Source of the DNA: Gammaproteobacteria bacterium
GTDB taxonomy: Bacteria; Pseudomonadota; Gammaproteobacteria; Enterobacterales; Psychrobiaceae
Assembly (NCBI GenBank): GCA_013214945.1
Contig: JABSRT010000017.1
Coordinates: 49,519 to 113,518 of the forward strand
Reading direction: 5' to 3'
Length of the DNA stretch: 64,000 nucleotides
Part shown: positions 34,948 through 45,967 of the stretch, in pieces
Position numbering within the stretch: the stretch's first letter is position 1
How the letters are laid out: each line of letters opens with the position of its first letter
Notes under the pieces: model-generated
Told to the model about the DNA's origin: nothing
Database searches by the model: none
Seen by the model: only the letters and a program-made list of their open reading frames with translations
Translations under genes and position numbers: made by a program

Positions 34948-36108
34948 TTAGTCACCATCGATCCCGCGAATTGGCTTTATCGTGCCCCATGCTAGGCATG
35001 AAGGACATTGCCAATGAATATTTTTTGCTTCAAAGCCACAACCACGACAGCGATAAGCGGGTTTTATTTTTAGCTGCTCACCAACGAGCAAATTTAAATG
35101 TTGCAGACTCTCTTTAGCACGGCCATCTTCGGCGTCACTAAGCTGATAATTCATCAGCTCATAAAAACCTTTAATGCTTGGTTTATCAACCAAATGATCG
35201 GTAATTTCCTGTTCAACCTGTTGCTGCGATAACGTCGGGCGCATAATCTCAATTTTAGCTAATAATGTTGCGATGCCCGCACCTTTTTGCAAGGCGTCAT
35301 CGAGCTTTTGAATCAGGGTTTGTTGTTGATCTCGGCGTTGGTAACATTCGATAAACAGCGGCAGTACTTCTCGAAAATAATCAATGTCTTGCCCCAACAG
35401 TTGGTCGAGTAATAGCTGACAATCTGTTAATTGATTGCTGTCGAGATAAATTCGCCCAATCGCCAATCGTGCTCGAATACAGTTTTCGTCAGTTTTGAGT
35501 GCCTGTTTTAAATAATTTAAACAGGTTTTTTGCTCTGCAGAGCTGTCTGCCAGCTCGCAATAAAAATGTGCCAATGAAACTTTAACCACATGCTGGCCAC
35601 GATTTATTAATTGCTTGGCCACAGCAACGGCCTTATCCCATTCTTTGGTCGATTGATAAATTGACAGTAAATGACCTAAAGACTTATCACCATAAGTCTC
35701 ACTACTGGCTAGATCAGAAAATAAATCCAGACAGCGATCAATCAAACCCGCTTGCAAATAATCATGGGCTAATTCAAAGAGCGCCGTTTCATGGTGCTCT
35801 GGTGATAATGAGGGGCGAGCCAATAAATTTTGATGAACCCGGATAGAACGGTCAATCTCGCCTCGTTGGCGAAATAACTTTCCTAAGGCAAGATGAGTTT
35901 CAATAGTATCTTTGTCGACTTCAACCAAAGCAATAAATTGATCGACCGCTTTATCGGGCTGGTCAGACAATAGATAATTTAGTCCTGCAGAATAACTTTT
36001 GGAATAGTCTTTAACATCGCGCTGATGTTGATGACCAGCACTGCGCCGGCCCATGTACCAACCATAAGCTGCCGCTACAGGCAGCAAAAGAAACAGCAGT
36101 TCAAGCAT
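34948..36108 (-). CDS. lapB: Lipopolysaccharide assembly protein B (TPR, rubredoxin-like)
   Basis: A 386-residue protein with one N-terminal membrane helix (LELLFLLLPVAAAYGWYMG). About nine TPR-like helical pairs follow. The zinc/iron knuckle is RCRGCGFEAKNIHWQCPSC near the end. LapB helps adjust LPS synthesis by directing LpxC to FtsH. It overlaps lapA by 8 bases. Confidence 0.93.
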   Translation of the reverse strand: MLELLFLLLPVAAAYGWYMGRRSAGHQHQRDVKDYSKSYSAGLNYLLSDQPDKAVDQFIALVEVDKDTIETHLALGKLFRQRGEIDRSIRVHQNLLARPSLSPEHHETALFELAHDYLQAGLIDRCLDLFSDLASSETYGDKSLGHLLSIYQSTKEWDKAVAVAKQLINRGQHVVKVSLAHFYCELADSSAEQKTCLNYLKQALKTDENCIRARLAIGRIYLDSNQLTDCQLLLDQLLGQDIDYFREVLPLFIECYQRRDQQQTLIQKLDDALQKGAGIATLLAKIEIMRPTLSQQQVEQEITDHLVDKPSIKGFYELMNYQLSDAEDGRAKESLQHLNLLVGEQLKIKPAYRCRGCGFEAKNIHWQCPSCLAWGTIKPIRGIDGD

Positions 36109-36391
36109 TAGTCAGCAATTTTTCCTTTTGTAGTGCAACGTCTTTTTCAGCTTTAGTTAACTTTTTGGTGGTCGATTTTAATTTAAATTTAACCCCAAGA
36201 TACAGCGAATAAAAAATACACCAACACAATAGGAATCCGGACAAAAAGGCGACGCCAATAACCGTACTAACGTTAAAAGAGCCTTGAGCAATCAAATAAT
36301 TAATCGGTACAGTGGCGGTATTGCTGGTACTAAAAATCATTGCCGCAGCAAAAAATATCACAACAATCAAGGTTGCAAAAATTGTTTTCAT
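36101..36391 (-). CDS. lapA: Lipopolysaccharide assembly protein A
   Basis: A 96-residue DUF1049 protein with two helices (residues 5-25 and 40-65) and a basic, coiled-coil-like end (KKLTKAEKDVALQKEKLL). The normal partner of LapB, overlapping it by 8 bases. ATG 36391 follows AGGAGAG. Confidence 0.9.
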   Translation of the reverse strand: MKTIFATLIVVIFFAAAMIFSTSNTATVPINYLIAQGSFNVSTVIGVAFLSGFLLCWCIFYSLYLGVKFKLKSTTKKLTKAEKDVALQKEKLLTNA

Positions 36392-36485
36392 AAACTCTCC
36401 TGTGATCTATCCTCGTCTAATAGCTTTCATTATCTAAGAAAACATCCGAAATCGCTAGCAAAGAATATGATTTCTTTATGAAGTT

Positions 36486-36644
36486 ATACCAATTACATTA
36501 AATTTATGATCTTGTTGTGCGTGGATAAAATTAATTCAGGCAAGGCGCTCGATTGAGTAATAGCGAGCTATTAGGAATGAGAGCAACGCCCGATTAATGG
36601 GTTTTATCAAGCACAGGTGGTCACTTAATTAATGGGATTGGTAT
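36486..36644. repeat. MITE-like dispersed repeat, family 2, copy A
   Basis: 159 bases with imperfect inverted ends: ATACCAATTACATTAA on the left and TTAATTAATGGGATTGGTAT on the right. It shares long blocks with 63452-63649, including ATTACATTAAATTTATGATC, GGTTTTATCAAGCACAGGTG and TCACTTAATTAATGGGATTG. Copy B carries about 40 extra internal bases. No coding capacity. Confidence 0.8.
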
Positions 36645-36708
36645 TATTAAACTTGAGTACCGGATAAGCGAATTTGTCCAGAACTCGGGTTGTTAAAATT
36701 GACGCAAT

Positions 36709-36735
36709 AAAAAAGCAGCCCTAAGGCTGCTTTTT
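36709..36735 (-). terminator. Terminator after ihfB
   Basis: AAAAGCAGCC (36711-36720), loop CTAA, GGCTGCTTTT (36725-36734). On the minus strand the T-tract follows the stem. Between it and lapA lies repeat copy A, so ihfB and lapAB are probably separate units. Confidence 0.9.
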
Positions 36736-36765
36736 AATACGACGATGCATTAAATTTTAACAATT

Positions 36766-37056
36766 TTATGCATTAAGACTGGCATTGACTCGTTCTCGTA
36801 ATTCTTTACCAGGTTTAAAGTGAGGAACGTATTTCGATCCTAAATCCACTGTTTCACCTGATTTTGGATTACGTCCTACACGAGGAGCCCGGTAATGTAA
36901 CGAAAAACTGCCAAAGCCACGAATTTCAATTCGATCGCCTTCAGATAGCGTATTTGCCATCAAATCCAGCATTTCTTTGACGGCTAATTCGATATCCTTT
37001 GCCGACTTGTGTAGTTGTTTCAGTGCTAATCTTTCGATTAATTCCGACTTAGTCAT
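36766..37056 (-). CDS. ihfB: Integration host factor beta subunit
   Basis: A 96-residue HU/IHF protein. [36 protein letters not shown] (the DNA-intercalating arm) and [13 protein letters not shown] are as expected. With IhfA it bends DNA at specific sites. It lies 81 bases downstream of rpsA, the conserved arrangement. Confidence 0.96.
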   Translation of the reverse strand: MTKSELIERLALKQLHKSAKDIELAVKEMLDLMANTLSEGDRIEIRGFGSFSLHYRAPRVGRNPKSGETVDLGSKYVPHFKPGKELRERVNASLNA

Positions 37057-37137
37057 AAACCTTCCTTATCGCTATACCATGATAGATGTTACGAAGTTAA
37101 GCTAAAAAGCTGTACTTCGCAACAGTTACTTCACGTA

Positions 37138-38808
37138 TTAGTCACGGTTTGCTTTCTTGAACGCGTCTGCCATTGCGTTAGAAGAGAAGCTATCATCGGC
37201 TTTATTTAGGTTATCAACTGCAGATTTCTCTTCAGCTTCATCCTTAGCACGGATTGACAAGCTAACAACGCGGTTTTTACGATCAACACCAACGAACTTA
37301 GCTTCAACTTCTTGACCTTCTTTAAGCTCAGTAGAAGCATCTTCAACACGGTCACGTGAAATATCAGCAACACGGATGTAACCTTCAACGCCTTCAGCTA
37401 GTTCAATTGTAGCGCCTTTAGCGTCAACCGCTGTTACCTTACCATTAACAATAGCACCTTTTTTGTTGTCTGCTAGGTAGTTATTGAACGGGTCGTCTTC
37501 AGATTGCTTGATACCAAGGCTAATGCGTTCACGCTCAGCGTCAACTGCAAGAACAACAGCTTCGATTTCGTCGCCTTTAGCGAATTCACGAACTGCGTCT
37601 TCACCAGAAACATTCCAAGAAATGTCAGAAAGGTGAACAAGACCGTCGATGCCGCCGTCAAGACCAATGAATACACCGAAATCAGTGATTGATTTGATCT
37701 TACCAGAAACGCGATCGCCTTTAGCGAACTTAGAAGAGAACTCTGACCAAGGGTTAGCGATACATTGCTTAAGACCTAGAGAGATACGACGACGTTCTTC
37801 GTCGATGTCAAGAACCATAACTTCAACAGTATCATCCAAGCTAACAACTTTGCTTGGGTGGATGTTTTTGTTAGTCCAATCCATTTCAGAAACGTGTACT
37901 AGACCTTCAACGCCTTCTTGAATCTCAACGAAACAGCCGTAGTCAGTTAAGTTCGTTACGCGACCAGTAAGCTTGGTGCCTTCTGGGAAACGACCAGCGA
38001 TTGAAACCCATGGATCTTCACCCATTTGCTTAAGACCAAGAGATACACGAGTCTTTTCACGATCGTACTTAAGTACACGAACGTTGATTTCATCACCAAC
38101 AGTAACGATTTCGCTTGGGTGCTTAACACGTTTCCAAGCCATATCAGTAATGTGTAGTAGACCATCGATACCGCCAAGGTCAACGAACGCGCCGTAGTCA
38201 GTAAGGTTCTTAACAATACCTTTAACTTCAAGACCTTCTTGCAAGCTTGCAAGTAGTTCTTCACGTTCTGCACTGTTTTCAGTTTCGATAACTGCGCGAC
38301 GAGAAACAACAACGTTGTTACGCTTTTGATCAAGTTTGATAACTTTGAATTCTAGTTCTTTGCCTTCAAGGTGAGAAGTATCACGAACTGGACGAACGTC
38401 TACTAATGAACCAGGTAAGAAAGCACGGATGGTGTTAACTTCAACAGTGAAACCACCTTTAACTTTACCGTTGATAACACCAACGATAGTTTCTTGCTCT
38501 TCGAAAGCCTTCTCAAGAACACCCCAAGACTCATGGCGCTTAGCTTTTTCACGAGAAAGTTGAGTTTCGCCGAAGCCATCTTCGATAGCATCGATACAAA
38601 CGTCAACGATGTCGCCAACAGATACTTCAAGTTCGCCAAGAGCGTTTTTGAATTGTTCAGCTGGGATTGGGCTTTCTGATTTTAGACCTGCGTCTACAAG
38701 TACAGTACCACGTTCGATACGGATTACAGTACCTTTAACAATAGCGCCAGTGCGAGTTTCTAGTTGTAACAGAGACTCTTCGAATAGTTGAGCAAAAGAT
38801 TCAGTCAT
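37138..38808 (-). CDS. rpsA: 30S ribosomal protein S1
   Basis: A 556-residue protein with six S1 repeats, e.g. [49 protein letters not shown] and [24 protein letters not shown]. Length is normal for gammaproteobacteria. It binds mRNA to the 30S subunit. It lies 96 bases from cmk in the usual order. Confidence 0.97.
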   Translation of the reverse strand: MTESFAQLFEESLLQLETRTGAIVKGTVIRIERGTVLVDAGLKSESPIPAEQFKNALGELEVSVGDIVDVCIDAIEDGFGETQLSREKAKRHESWGVLEKAFEEQETIVGVINGKVKGGFTVEVNTIRAFLPGSLVDVRPVRDTSHLEGKELEFKVIKLDQKRNNVVVSRRAVIETENSAEREELLASLQEGLEVKGIVKNLTDYGAFVDLGGIDGLLHITDMAWKRVKHPSEIVTVGDEINVRVLKYDREKTRVSLGLKQMGEDPWVSIAGRFPEGTKLTGRVTNLTDYGCFVEIQEGVEGLVHVSEMDWTNKNIHPSKVVSLDDTVEVMVLDIDEERRRISLGLKQCIANPWSEFSSKFAKGDRVSGKIKSITDFGVFIGLDGGIDGLVHLSDISWNVSGEDAVREFAKGDEIEAVVLAVDAERERISLGIKQSEDDPFNNYLADNKKGAIVNGKVTAVDAKGATIELAEGVEGYIRVADISRDRVEDASTELKEGQEVEAKFVGVDRKNRVVSLSIRAKDEAEEKSAVDNLNKADDSFSSNAMADAFKKANRD

Positions 38809-38904
38809 GTTTTAAATTCACATTTTCAATCCATCGACGCAATCCGGCGACAACGGGGTTGTTAATTAATACTCTTTCATCCTTGAATGAGTAATTAGGT
38901 TTTT

Positions 38905-39597
38905 TTAACCAGCTCGATTAAAATCGAAAGAACCAGCTGCGTGTTTAATCACAACAGATAATACTTCGTCAATCGTCAAGCCAGTCGAATCCACAACAAG
39001 TGCATCATCAGCGGGAACTAACGGAGCCACAACACGGTTGCGATCACGTTCATCACGCTCATTAATTTCACTTAAAAGGGAATGAATATTAGCATCAAAG
39101 CCATTTTCTTGCAACTGTGCAAAGCGGCGTTCGGCACGCTCTTGAGCGCTGGCGGTTAAAAATAACTTGACCGGAGCGGTGGGGAACACCACCGTTCCCA
39201 TATCACGGCCATCTGCAATCAAGCCATCAGCCGTTAGAAACGCTCGTTGACGGCGTAATAACGCTTCACGAACTCGGGGAAACGCCGCTACTTTCGATGC
39301 CGCATTACCAATTTTTTCACTGCGAATTTCGCGTGAAACGTCTTCACCTTCGAGCACCACTTTGATCGAACCATTTTCACTGGCAAAACGGACATCAAGA
39401 TGCCCAGCCAATGGCGTCAGTGCTTCTTCATTATCAAGTTCAACATTATGATGGATAGCTGCCAAGGCGAGTACGCGATAGATAGCACCACTGTCGAGTA
39501 ATGGCCAACCGAGCTTATCCGCTAGTAAGCGCGCGATGGTTCCTTTGCCAGCGCCACTAGGACCGTCAATAGTTATTATAGGCAAAACAGCCGCCAT
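38905..39597 (-). CDS. cmk: Cytidylate kinase
   Basis: About 230 residues. P-loop [13 protein letters not shown] is at the N-terminus, with the CMP-binding segments [10 protein letters not shown] and [12 protein letters not shown]. It phosphorylates CMP and dCMP. ATG 39597 follows AAAAGGAGCAAGGT, which beats the longer frame at 39630. Confidence 0.95.
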   Translation of the reverse strand: MAAVLPIITIDGPSGAGKGTIARLLADKLGWPLLDSGAIYRVLALAAIHHNVELDNEEALTPLAGHLDVRFASENGSIKVVLEGEDVSREIRSEKIGNAASKVAAFPRVREALLRRQRAFLTADGLIADGRDMGTVVFPTAPVKLFLTASAQERAERRFAQLQENGFDANIHSLLSEINERDERDRNRVVAPLVPADDALVVDSTGLTIDEVLSVVIKHAAGSFDFNRAG

Positions 39598-39765
39598 ACC
39601 TTGCTCCTTTTGTTGTCTGCAGCAGCGCAAGGACCCAATGTTATTTTTTTGTTATAGGTTGCGCTGCAAATTTCGCGGCAAATTCTACAGCACAAATGTC
39701 GCTGAGGATACGATTAACCAAAATTTAATCACTTTCGTGACTAACATTTCAGTCATATAACTTAT

Positions 39766-41049
39766 TTATTTGCCACAAACAGCACTAAAGCATTCAAAAT
39801 ATGTCGGAAATGTTTTCGACGTGCAACCGGGATCATTAATGGTCACTGGCGTATCACTTAACGCCACTAATGAGAAACACATCGCGATTCGATGGTCATT
39901 ATAGGTATCAATTGCCGCTTCGGTCAGTTGAGTCGGTGGCGTAATGCTAATGTAGTCATGCCCTTCATCAACTATAGCACCTACTTTTCGTAATTCGGTG
40001 GCCATCGCAGCTAAACGATCCGTTTCTTTTACCCGCCAGTTATATATATTACGGATAGTGGTAGTGCCGCTGGCAAATAGCGCGGTGGTGGCAATTGTCA
40101 TTGCCGCATCAGGAATATGGTTCATGTCCATATCAACAGCCTGAAGTTTACCTGCTGTTACCGTAATTGAATTAGGCTGCCACGATACTTTTGCGCCCAT
40201 TTTCTCCAACACATCGGCAAATTTTATATCGCCTTGCACTGAATCACTGCCAATACCGGTAACGGTAACGCTACCGCCTTTAATGGCAGCAGCGGCCAAG
40301 AAATAGCTGGCTGATGAAGCATCACCTTCAACATGTAATTCACCAGGCGCGATATAAGTTTGACCACCTTTGATATGAAAGCTTTGCAAGTTTTTATGGC
40401 TGACTGCAATGCCAAATTTTTGCATCAGATCAAGAGTGATTTCAATATAAGGTTTTGAAACCAGTTCACCGACAATTTCAATTTCTATATCGCCTTGAGC
40501 TAAAGGTGCCGCCATTAAGAAAGCGGTTAAAAACTGACTTGAAACCGTACCATCAATCGCAACTTTACCGCCCTTTAAGCCAGTACCTTTGATGGTTAGC
40601 GGTGGAAAACCATCGAAATCATGGTAGCTAATATCGGCGCCCATTGCAGTAAGCGCTTCAACTAGACTGTCGATTGGCCGTTCTGACATCCGCGGTTCAC
40701 CCGTTAAGGTGAAAGTGCCTTGGCCTAAACATAAAGCGGCACACAAAGGTCGCATGGCCGTGCCGGCATTGCCAAGATACATTTCGCAGTCGCCATTAAA
40801 ATCAATTGGCCCACCATTACCTTCGACAATACACTCGCTGCGATCGTCAGATAATTGGTATTTAACATTAAGAGTCGTTAACGCATCTAACATGTGACGG
40901 ATATCGTCACTGTCGAGCAAATTCTTAATATGGGTTGTCCCTGTAGCCAGCGCGGCTAATAATAAAGCACGATTCGACAGACTTTTAGAGCCAGGTAAAT
41001 TGACGGTGCCATTGACAGATTGAATCGGTTGAAGCGTTAGGGAATCCAT
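39766..41049 (-). CDS. aroA: 3-phosphoshikimate 1-carboxyvinyltransferase
   Basis: About 427 residues. [17 protein letters not shown] (active-site Lys/Ser/Arg), [34 protein letters not shown], and WRVKETDRL are classic. Pathway: shikimate to chorismate. ATG 41049 follows GAGGAAATGT; a longer frame from 41115 is unlikely. It precedes cmk by 168 bases. Confidence 0.96.
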   Translation of the reverse strand: MDSLTLQPIQSVNGTVNLPGSKSLSNRALLLAALATGTTHIKNLLDSDDIRHMLDALTTLNVKYQLSDDRSECIVEGNGGPIDFNGDCEMYLGNAGTAMRPLCAALCLGQGTFTLTGEPRMSERPIDSLVEALTAMGADISYHDFDGFPPLTIKGTGLKGGKVAIDGTVSSQFLTAFLMAAPLAQGDIEIEIVGELVSKPYIEITLDLMQKFGIAVSHKNLQSFHIKGGQTYIAPGELHVEGDASSASYFLAAAAIKGGSVTVTGIGSDSVQGDIKFADVLEKMGAKVSWQPNSITVTAGKLQAVDMDMNHIPDAAMTIATTALFASGTTTIRNIYNWRVKETDRLAAMATELRKVGAIVDEGHDYISITPPTQLTEAAIDTYNDHRIAMCFSLVALSDTPVTINDPGCTSKTFPTYFECFSAVCGK

Positions 41050-41372
41050 ACATTTCCTCGGGTTATCAGTAACTACAAAGCCAAACATAATGCCAGTGTA
41101 AGGCGGCTGTGCCAATCCCTTAATTGAACTAACTTATACTAATTAACTTATCGCCCATTGTTCGTCTATTTACTCAGCAGCCTTAAGTACAAACCTCGCC
41201 ATGCCGCGCTTAGTCTTTAGCCAGGTTTAAGCTGGTTAAAAGACAGCTAAGTCGCTCGACTAAATACCAGCAGACTAACAAGGAACTTAGTTGAAATAAC
41301 GCTCTATTTGTCATAACTTAGAGTTAAATGTATTGGCTCTGTTCACCTTAAATGTAGCTAGCTTTACAACTA
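41050..41372. other. Divergent gap between aroA and the family 1 repeat
   Basis: About 320 bases. It must hold the aroA promoter on the minus strand. I see no convincing boxes or other elements. Confidence 0.35.
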
Positions 41373-41488
41373 ATTGAAAGTGTTGGTGTTTGATAAAGCA
41401 AGCTTGAGCAGCATGGATGCTGGTCCGGAGCCTCCACGGATGGATTTACGGCGACTTGCTGTTCAAGTGGCAACACTTTAGTACAACA
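41373..41488. repeat. MITE-like dispersed repeat, family 1, copy 2
   Basis: The same ends as copy 1: ATTGAAAGTGTTGG on the left, GGCAACACTTTAGTACAACA on the right. Inverted arms are AGTGTTG (41379-41385) and CAACACT (41471-41477), with TTGAGCAGCA and TTGCTGTTCAA inside. The block TTTACGGCGACTTGCTGTTC is shared exactly. It ends 39 bases before the cyclase start at 41528 and may affect its transcription. Confidence 0.75.
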
Positions 41489-41527
41489 GAGCCAAATGTA
41501 TTGGATCTTTATCTTACTTGGAATGTT

Positions 41528-43318
41528 ATGTTAAAAGATGTAAAAATCACCCGAAAGTTTCCAATGGTTATGATCTCACTGGCGCTGCTATCGGCTATAG
41601 CTACCGGGGTCATTGCTTTTATTAATACCACTGACAGCATGAAACTAGCGGCTCAAGAAAAATTAGTGGCGCTGTTAGAATCGAGAAAGTCTACCTTAGA
41701 GCAATATTTCTATAATATAGAACATAAAACTAAGTTTCATGCCCAAAGCCCACTGGTCATTAATGCCTTAAATGATTTCAGTATCGCGTGGAACAAACTG
41801 CCGCCAACACGAGAACGTTATTTACAGCAATTGTACATTGAGCGTAACCCTTATAAAGCGGGTCAAAAAGGTGCCTTGTTATCGGCAACTGATAGCAGCA
41901 GGTATAGCCAAGTACATTACCAATATCATCCTATTTTTAAAAATATGCTCGAAAGTCGCTCTTTTTACGATTTCTTTTTAATCGATACCAACGGCAACTT
42001 GGTTTACACCGTCAACAAAGAATCCGATTATGCCACCAATCTTTTAACCGGTCCTTGGCGCAGTACCGAGCTTGCGTCGGTATTTAAACAGATAAACGCC
42101 AAGCCTGAAGTTGGCAAATTAATCTTTGCCGATTTTACCACTTATGCCCCAAGTGGCAACAAACCAGCCAGCTTTATTGGGGCCTCGGTATTTGATCATC
42201 AACACAATTATCTGGGCGTTGTTATTTATCAAATGCCGATTGAACCACTCGATAATATTATGCAAGTTACTGCGGGCATGGGCTCAACCGGGGAAACTTA
42301 TTTAGTCGGCCAGGATTTATTACTGCGCAGTAACTCTCGATTTTTAACCAATCGCAGTATTCTGGTTAAAAAAGTCGAAACCAGCTCAGTGGTTCAAGCA
42401 CTGCAAGGAAGAAGCGGCATTGACATTATCAGCGACTATCGCAATATCTCAGTTTTTTCTGCTTATACTCCGATTGATTTTCTGGGGACACGTTGGGCAA
42501 TGTTGGTTGAAATTGATCACGCTGAAGTTATGCAGCCGGTTTATACCTTAAGCAACTTTCTATTAATCAGCGGCGTGCTGATAGCATCCGTTATCTGTTT
42601 ACTGGGTTATTTACTCGCCACTGATATTTCGCAACCGATTGTCGCCATGACCCGAATGATGGATAAGCTGTCAAATAACGAGCTTGCGGTCAATATTTCG
42701 GTCAACGACCGTAAAGATGAAGTTGGATTAATGGCTAATGCCTTAGTCATTTTTAAGAAAAATGCGATCGAACGTTCTAATTTACACCAAGAATTACGCC
42801 ATGTAGTGGATCACGACAGCTTAACAGGCCTTAAAACCAGAAAATATGCACTTGATATTTTACCAAGCTTAATGAGCCAAGCTCAGCAAAGCGCGACGCG
42901 AGTAGTGTTAATGTTTATCGACCTTGATGACTTTAAGCTCATTAATGACACCTACGGACATCATGTTGGCGATAAAGTACTAACTGATGTGTCAGACAAG
43001 CTAACCAGTTGTGTCCGTCAAGATGATGTGGTGGCAAGAATTGGCGGCGATGAGTTTTTGATCATATTGTCCAAAGTGACGACATTACAAGACAGTCACC
43101 ATATAGCACAAAAAATTATCGCTTCAATCGAAGTATTGCTGCCTGTGCCAGGCGATGATACTAAATTGACCTTAAGCATTGGCATGTCGGTTTATCCCGA
43201 CGATAGTCTCGACATGTCGCAACTAATGCGTCATGCCGACAGTGCGATGTATCAGGTCAAAGGCCAAGGAAAAAATAGCTTTAATTACTACAATCAAGCC
43301 CACCTCGACCAAAGTTAA
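41528..43318 (+). CDS. Membrane diguanylate cyclase: Cache, HAMP, GGDEF
   Basis: About 596 residues. ATG 41528 is chosen: the longer frame from 41417 begins inside the dispersed repeat, and MLKDVKITRKFPMVMISLALLSA is a proper chemoreceptor-like start. TM1 covers about residues 12-32. A periplasmic Cache-like sensor (YQYHPIFKNMLESRSFYDFFLIDTNGNLVYTVNKESDY) runs to about 345, then TM2, HAMP and GGDEF. The active site is RIGGDEF with GGDEF at 506-510. An intact inhibitory site RQDD lies five residues before it. The enzyme should make cyclic di-GMP in response to a periplasmic ligand and be feedback-inhibited. Confidence 0.92.
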   Translation: MLKDVKITRKFPMVMISLALLSAIATGVIAFINTTDSMKLAAQEKLVALLESRKSTLEQYFYNIEHKTKFHAQSPLVINALNDFSIAWNKLPPTRERYLQQLYIERNPYKAGQKGALLSATDSSRYSQVHYQYHPIFKNMLESRSFYDFFLIDTNGNLVYTVNKESDYATNLLTGPWRSTELASVFKQINAKPEVGKLIFADFTTYAPSGNKPASFIGASVFDHQHNYLGVVIYQMPIEPLDNIMQVTAGMGSTGETYLVGQDLLLRSNSRFLTNRSILVKKVETSSVVQALQGRSGIDIISDYRNISVFSAYTPIDFLGTRWAMLVEIDHAEVMQPVYTLSNFLLISGVLIASVICLLGYLLATDISQPIVAMTRMMDKLSNNELAVNISVNDRKDEVGLMANALVIFKKNAIERSNLHQELRHVVDHDSLTGLKTRKYALDILPSLMSQAQQSATRVVLMFIDLDDFKLINDTYGHHVGDKVLTDVSDKLTSCVRQDDVVARIGGDEFLIILSKVTTLQDSHHIAQKIIASIEVLLPVPGDDTKLTLSIGMSVYPDDSLDMSQLMRHADSAMYQVKGQGKNSFNYYNQAHLDQS

Positions 43319-43375
43319 GCTAAGCCCTATTTTATGAGCTAATGCTTCATTTTATAAGCTTAAGTTTTAATATTA

Positions 43376-44245
43376 TTAGGGTTGAGTCACGCCAGGCACT
43401 TCCCCTACTCTATTAGCAATCTGCTTATTTCGATAGCTGGTATAACAAAACACCACGATAAAACACAATGACATCACCATGATAATCGTTGGGGCTGGGG
43501 CGCTATCAAGGTAAAAACTACTATAAACACCTAACACCGATGAGGTTACCGAAATTAACACCGACAACCACATCATGGTGTTAAATTTAGCGGTCAATAA
43601 AAAGGCTATTGCGCCTGGCGCAATTAATAACGCAATCACTAAAATCATACCAACGGCTTTAAGGGCCCCGACTATGGTGAGCGACAATATTGATAACAAA
43701 CCGTAATGTAACCACTTTACCGGTAAACCTATCGCTTTGGCATGTTGGTGGTCAAACACATAAACCAGTAAATCTTTACCTTTAACCACAATAAACACCA
43801 ATACCAGCAAGGTTATTACACTGACATCTGCGATATCACGCCAACTTATGCCTAACACATCACCAAATAAAATATGGTCAAGATGAACCCCCGTCTCTAT
43901 TTTGGTCATCAATACCAATCCCAAGCCAAACATGCTGGAAAAGACGATGCCCATTACCGTGTCTTCTTTAAGCCGCGAATGATCTTTTATAAAACCGGTC
44001 GCCAGCGCGCAAAAAATCCCGGCGACAAACGCCCCAACGGCATAGGGGATCGCTAGCACATAAGCAATCACTATGCCCGGTAAAACAGAGTGAGAAATAG
44101 CGTCTCCCATCAATGACCAGCCTTTAAGAACCAAAAAACAAGAAAGTAACGCAGTTGGCACTGCAACTAGCACCACAATAATCAACGCTTGCTGCATAAA
44201 AACAAAACTAAAAGGGGCAAGTAATTCGGTGATTACACTATCCAT
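43376..44245 (-). CDS. sitD: Mn/Fe/Zn ABC transporter permease, second
   Basis: A 289-residue ABC-3 permease with about eight helices. SLMGDAISHSVLPGIVIAYVL and the VGMILVIALLIAPGAIAFLLT segment are family signatures. Two permease genes in a row after an ATPase are typical of SitABCD/YfeABCD. It overlaps sitC by 8 bases. Confidence 0.85.
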   Translation of the reverse strand: MDSVITELLAPFSFVFMQQALIIVVLVAVPTALLSCFLVLKGWSLMGDAISHSVLPGIVIAYVLAIPYAVGAFVAGIFCALATGFIKDHSRLKEDTVMGIVFSSMFGLGLVLMTKIETGVHLDHILFGDVLGISWRDIADVSVITLLVLVFIVVKGKDLLVYVFDHQHAKAIGLPVKWLHYGLLSILSLTIVGALKAVGMILVIALLIAPGAIAFLLTAKFNTMMWLSVLISVTSSVLGVYSSFYLDSAPAPTIIMVMSLCFIVVFCYTSYRNKQIANRVGEVPGVTQP

Positions 44246-45113
44246 GAGTTAACTCCGGTGATTTTTTAAGACTATGCCGTGCTCGTCGGCGCGCTGCCAA
44301 ATAGCCATGCTTTGGCGCAAAGGTAAACGCCAATAAAAAGAGTAGTGCTTGGGTTACCACAATGATGCCACCGGTGGCTCCATCAAGATAAAAACTCAAA
44401 TAGGCACCTAGCAGTGAGCTTAAACTACCGATAGCCACGCTCAAGATGATCACCCAGCCAAAACGGTCGCTAAGCAAATAAGCCGTTGCTCCGGGGATCA
44501 CGACCATTGCAATCACTAAAAAAGCTCCAACCGTTTGTAACGCAGCGACAGTTGAGGCGCTCAGTAAAGTAAAAAATAATATCTTCAATGCCTTGGGGTT
44601 AAGGCCAATACTGCGTGCATGGTTTTCATCAAAAAAAACCACCATCAAGTCTTGCCATTTAACCAATAACACCAGCAACGAAATACCCGCAATCAATAAT
44701 AATTGCACTGTATCACTGGGCGTAATCGCCAAGATATTACCCAGTACTATGGTTTGAATATTGATCGTAGTTGGTGAGATAGACACCATAAACAAACCTA
44801 AACCAAAAAAAGAACTAAAAATTAACCCTATAATCGCGTCTTCTTTTAGCTTCGAGCGTTCGCTAAGAAATAGCATAGTAGCTGCTGCCAACCCACCGGA
44901 AAAAAAAGCCCCCAGCGAAAAAGGTAAACCCAGCATATAAGCCCCTGCAACACCGGGCACTATCGAATGAGACAAAGCATCACCAATCAGCGACCAGCCT
45001 TTAAGCATTAAATATACCGATAAAAAAGCACACACCCCACCAACTAATGCGCTAACAAACATTGCATTTATCATGTAGTTATACTGAAATGGTAACAATA
45101 GATGTTCGATCAT
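44238..45113 (-). CDS. sitC: Mn/Fe/Zn ABC transporter permease, first
   Basis: A 291-residue ABC-3 permease, with [21 protein letters not shown] and [22 protein letters not shown]. It is paralogous to the next permease, and they probably form a heterodimer. A 4-base overlap with sitB indicates translational coupling. Its C-terminus is basic ([17 protein letters not shown]). Confidence 0.85.
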   Translation of the reverse strand: MIEHLLLPFQYNYMINAMFVSALVGGVCAFLSVYLMLKGWSLIGDALSHSIVPGVAGAYMLGLPFSLGAFFSGGLAAATMLFLSERSKLKEDAIIGLIFSSFFGLGLFMVSISPTTINIQTIVLGNILAITPSDTVQLLLIAGISLLVLLVKWQDLMVVFFDENHARSIGLNPKALKILFFTLLSASTVAALQTVGAFLVIAMVVIPGATAYLLSDRFGWVIILSVAIGSLSSLLGAYLSFYLDGATGGIIVVTQALLFLLAFTFAPKHGYLAARRRARHSLKKSPELTHG

Positions 45114-45967
45114 TGGTAGCTGCTCGACACCGGTGTTTGTTTGGTTTGACCATACAATATCACCGGTCGATCTTGATCCGATAATACGGTTAAGGTCCGC
45201 TTGTCATCATCGGTATGTAGATCTTTACCAGCCAGAACAAAATGCCGCAATGAGCCACCAAATGCCAGTTGTAAGTTTTCAGGTATAAAAACTTCCTCGG
45301 TTGGACCACAAGCTAATACCGTTTTATTAATTAACACCGTGCGATCGCAAAAATCAGGCACACTGCCTAAATTGTGGGTCGAGACCAAAATTACTTTGCC
45401 CTCAGCCCGCAGCTCACGCAACAAGGCCATGATCTGTTGTTCGGTTTTAACATCGACCCCAGTAAAAGGTTCATCGAGTAAAATAACCTGACTTTGTTGT
45501 GCCAGTGCTCGCGCTAGAAACACCCGCTTTTTTTGCCCGCCCGACAACTCGCCAATTTGGCGATGGCGAAACTCACTCATATTGACCCGCTCAAGCGCTG
45601 TACTAACCCATTGATGATCAATAGCCTTGGCGCGACGAAACATATTCATGTGTCCATAACGCCCCATCATCACCACGTCTTCAACCAAGATCGGAAAATT
45701 CCAATCTATTTCTTCACTTTGAGGCACATAGGCCACCAAATTACTCTTAAGCGCTTTATTGACCGCCATGCCTAATATTTCTACGCTGCCTTTCGCTAAT
45801 GTGACAAAACCCATAATTGATTTAAACAAGGTTGACTTGCCACTACCATTAATGCCCACCAGCGCGGTAATAGTGCCCTGAGGCAAGTCAAAGCTGGTAT
45901 TATGAAGCGCATTGTGACCATTACGATAAGTGACACTAATATCTTTTACGGCTAATCCAAGCATCAT
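45110..45967 (-). CDS. sitB: Mn/Fe/Zn ABC transporter ATP-binding protein
   Basis: A 285-residue ABC ATPase. Walker A is GINGSGKST, the signature [16 protein letters not shown] and Walker B VILLDEP. The [20 protein letters not shown] segment fits the metal-importer ATPase group. It overlaps both sitA and sitC by four bases (ATGA type). Confidence 0.88.
   Translation of the reverse strand: MMLGLAVKDISVTYRNGHNALHNTSFDLPQGTITALVGINGSGKSTLFKSIMGFVTLAKGSVEILGMAVNKALKSNLVAYVPQSEEIDWNFPILVEDVVMMGRYGHMNMFRRAKAIDHQWVSTALERVNMSEFRHRQIGELSGGQKKRVFLARALAQQSQVILLDEPFTGVDVKTEQQIMALLRELRAEGKVILVSTHNLGSVPDFCDRTVLINKTVLACGPTEEVFIPENLQLAFGGSLRHFVLAGKDLHTDDDKRTLTVLSDQDRPVILYGQTKQTPVSSSYQ

Noticed and set aside
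38809..38904. Hairpin ACTCTTTCA/TGAATGAGT with T run after it, between rpsA and cmk
   Set aside because: The T run is on the plus strand while both genes read on the minus strand; the stem is imperfect.
41417..41527. N-terminal extension of the Cache/GGDEF protein
   Set aside because: It is encoded by the dispersed repeat and has no ribosome site; ATG 41528 gives the normal membrane-anchor start.
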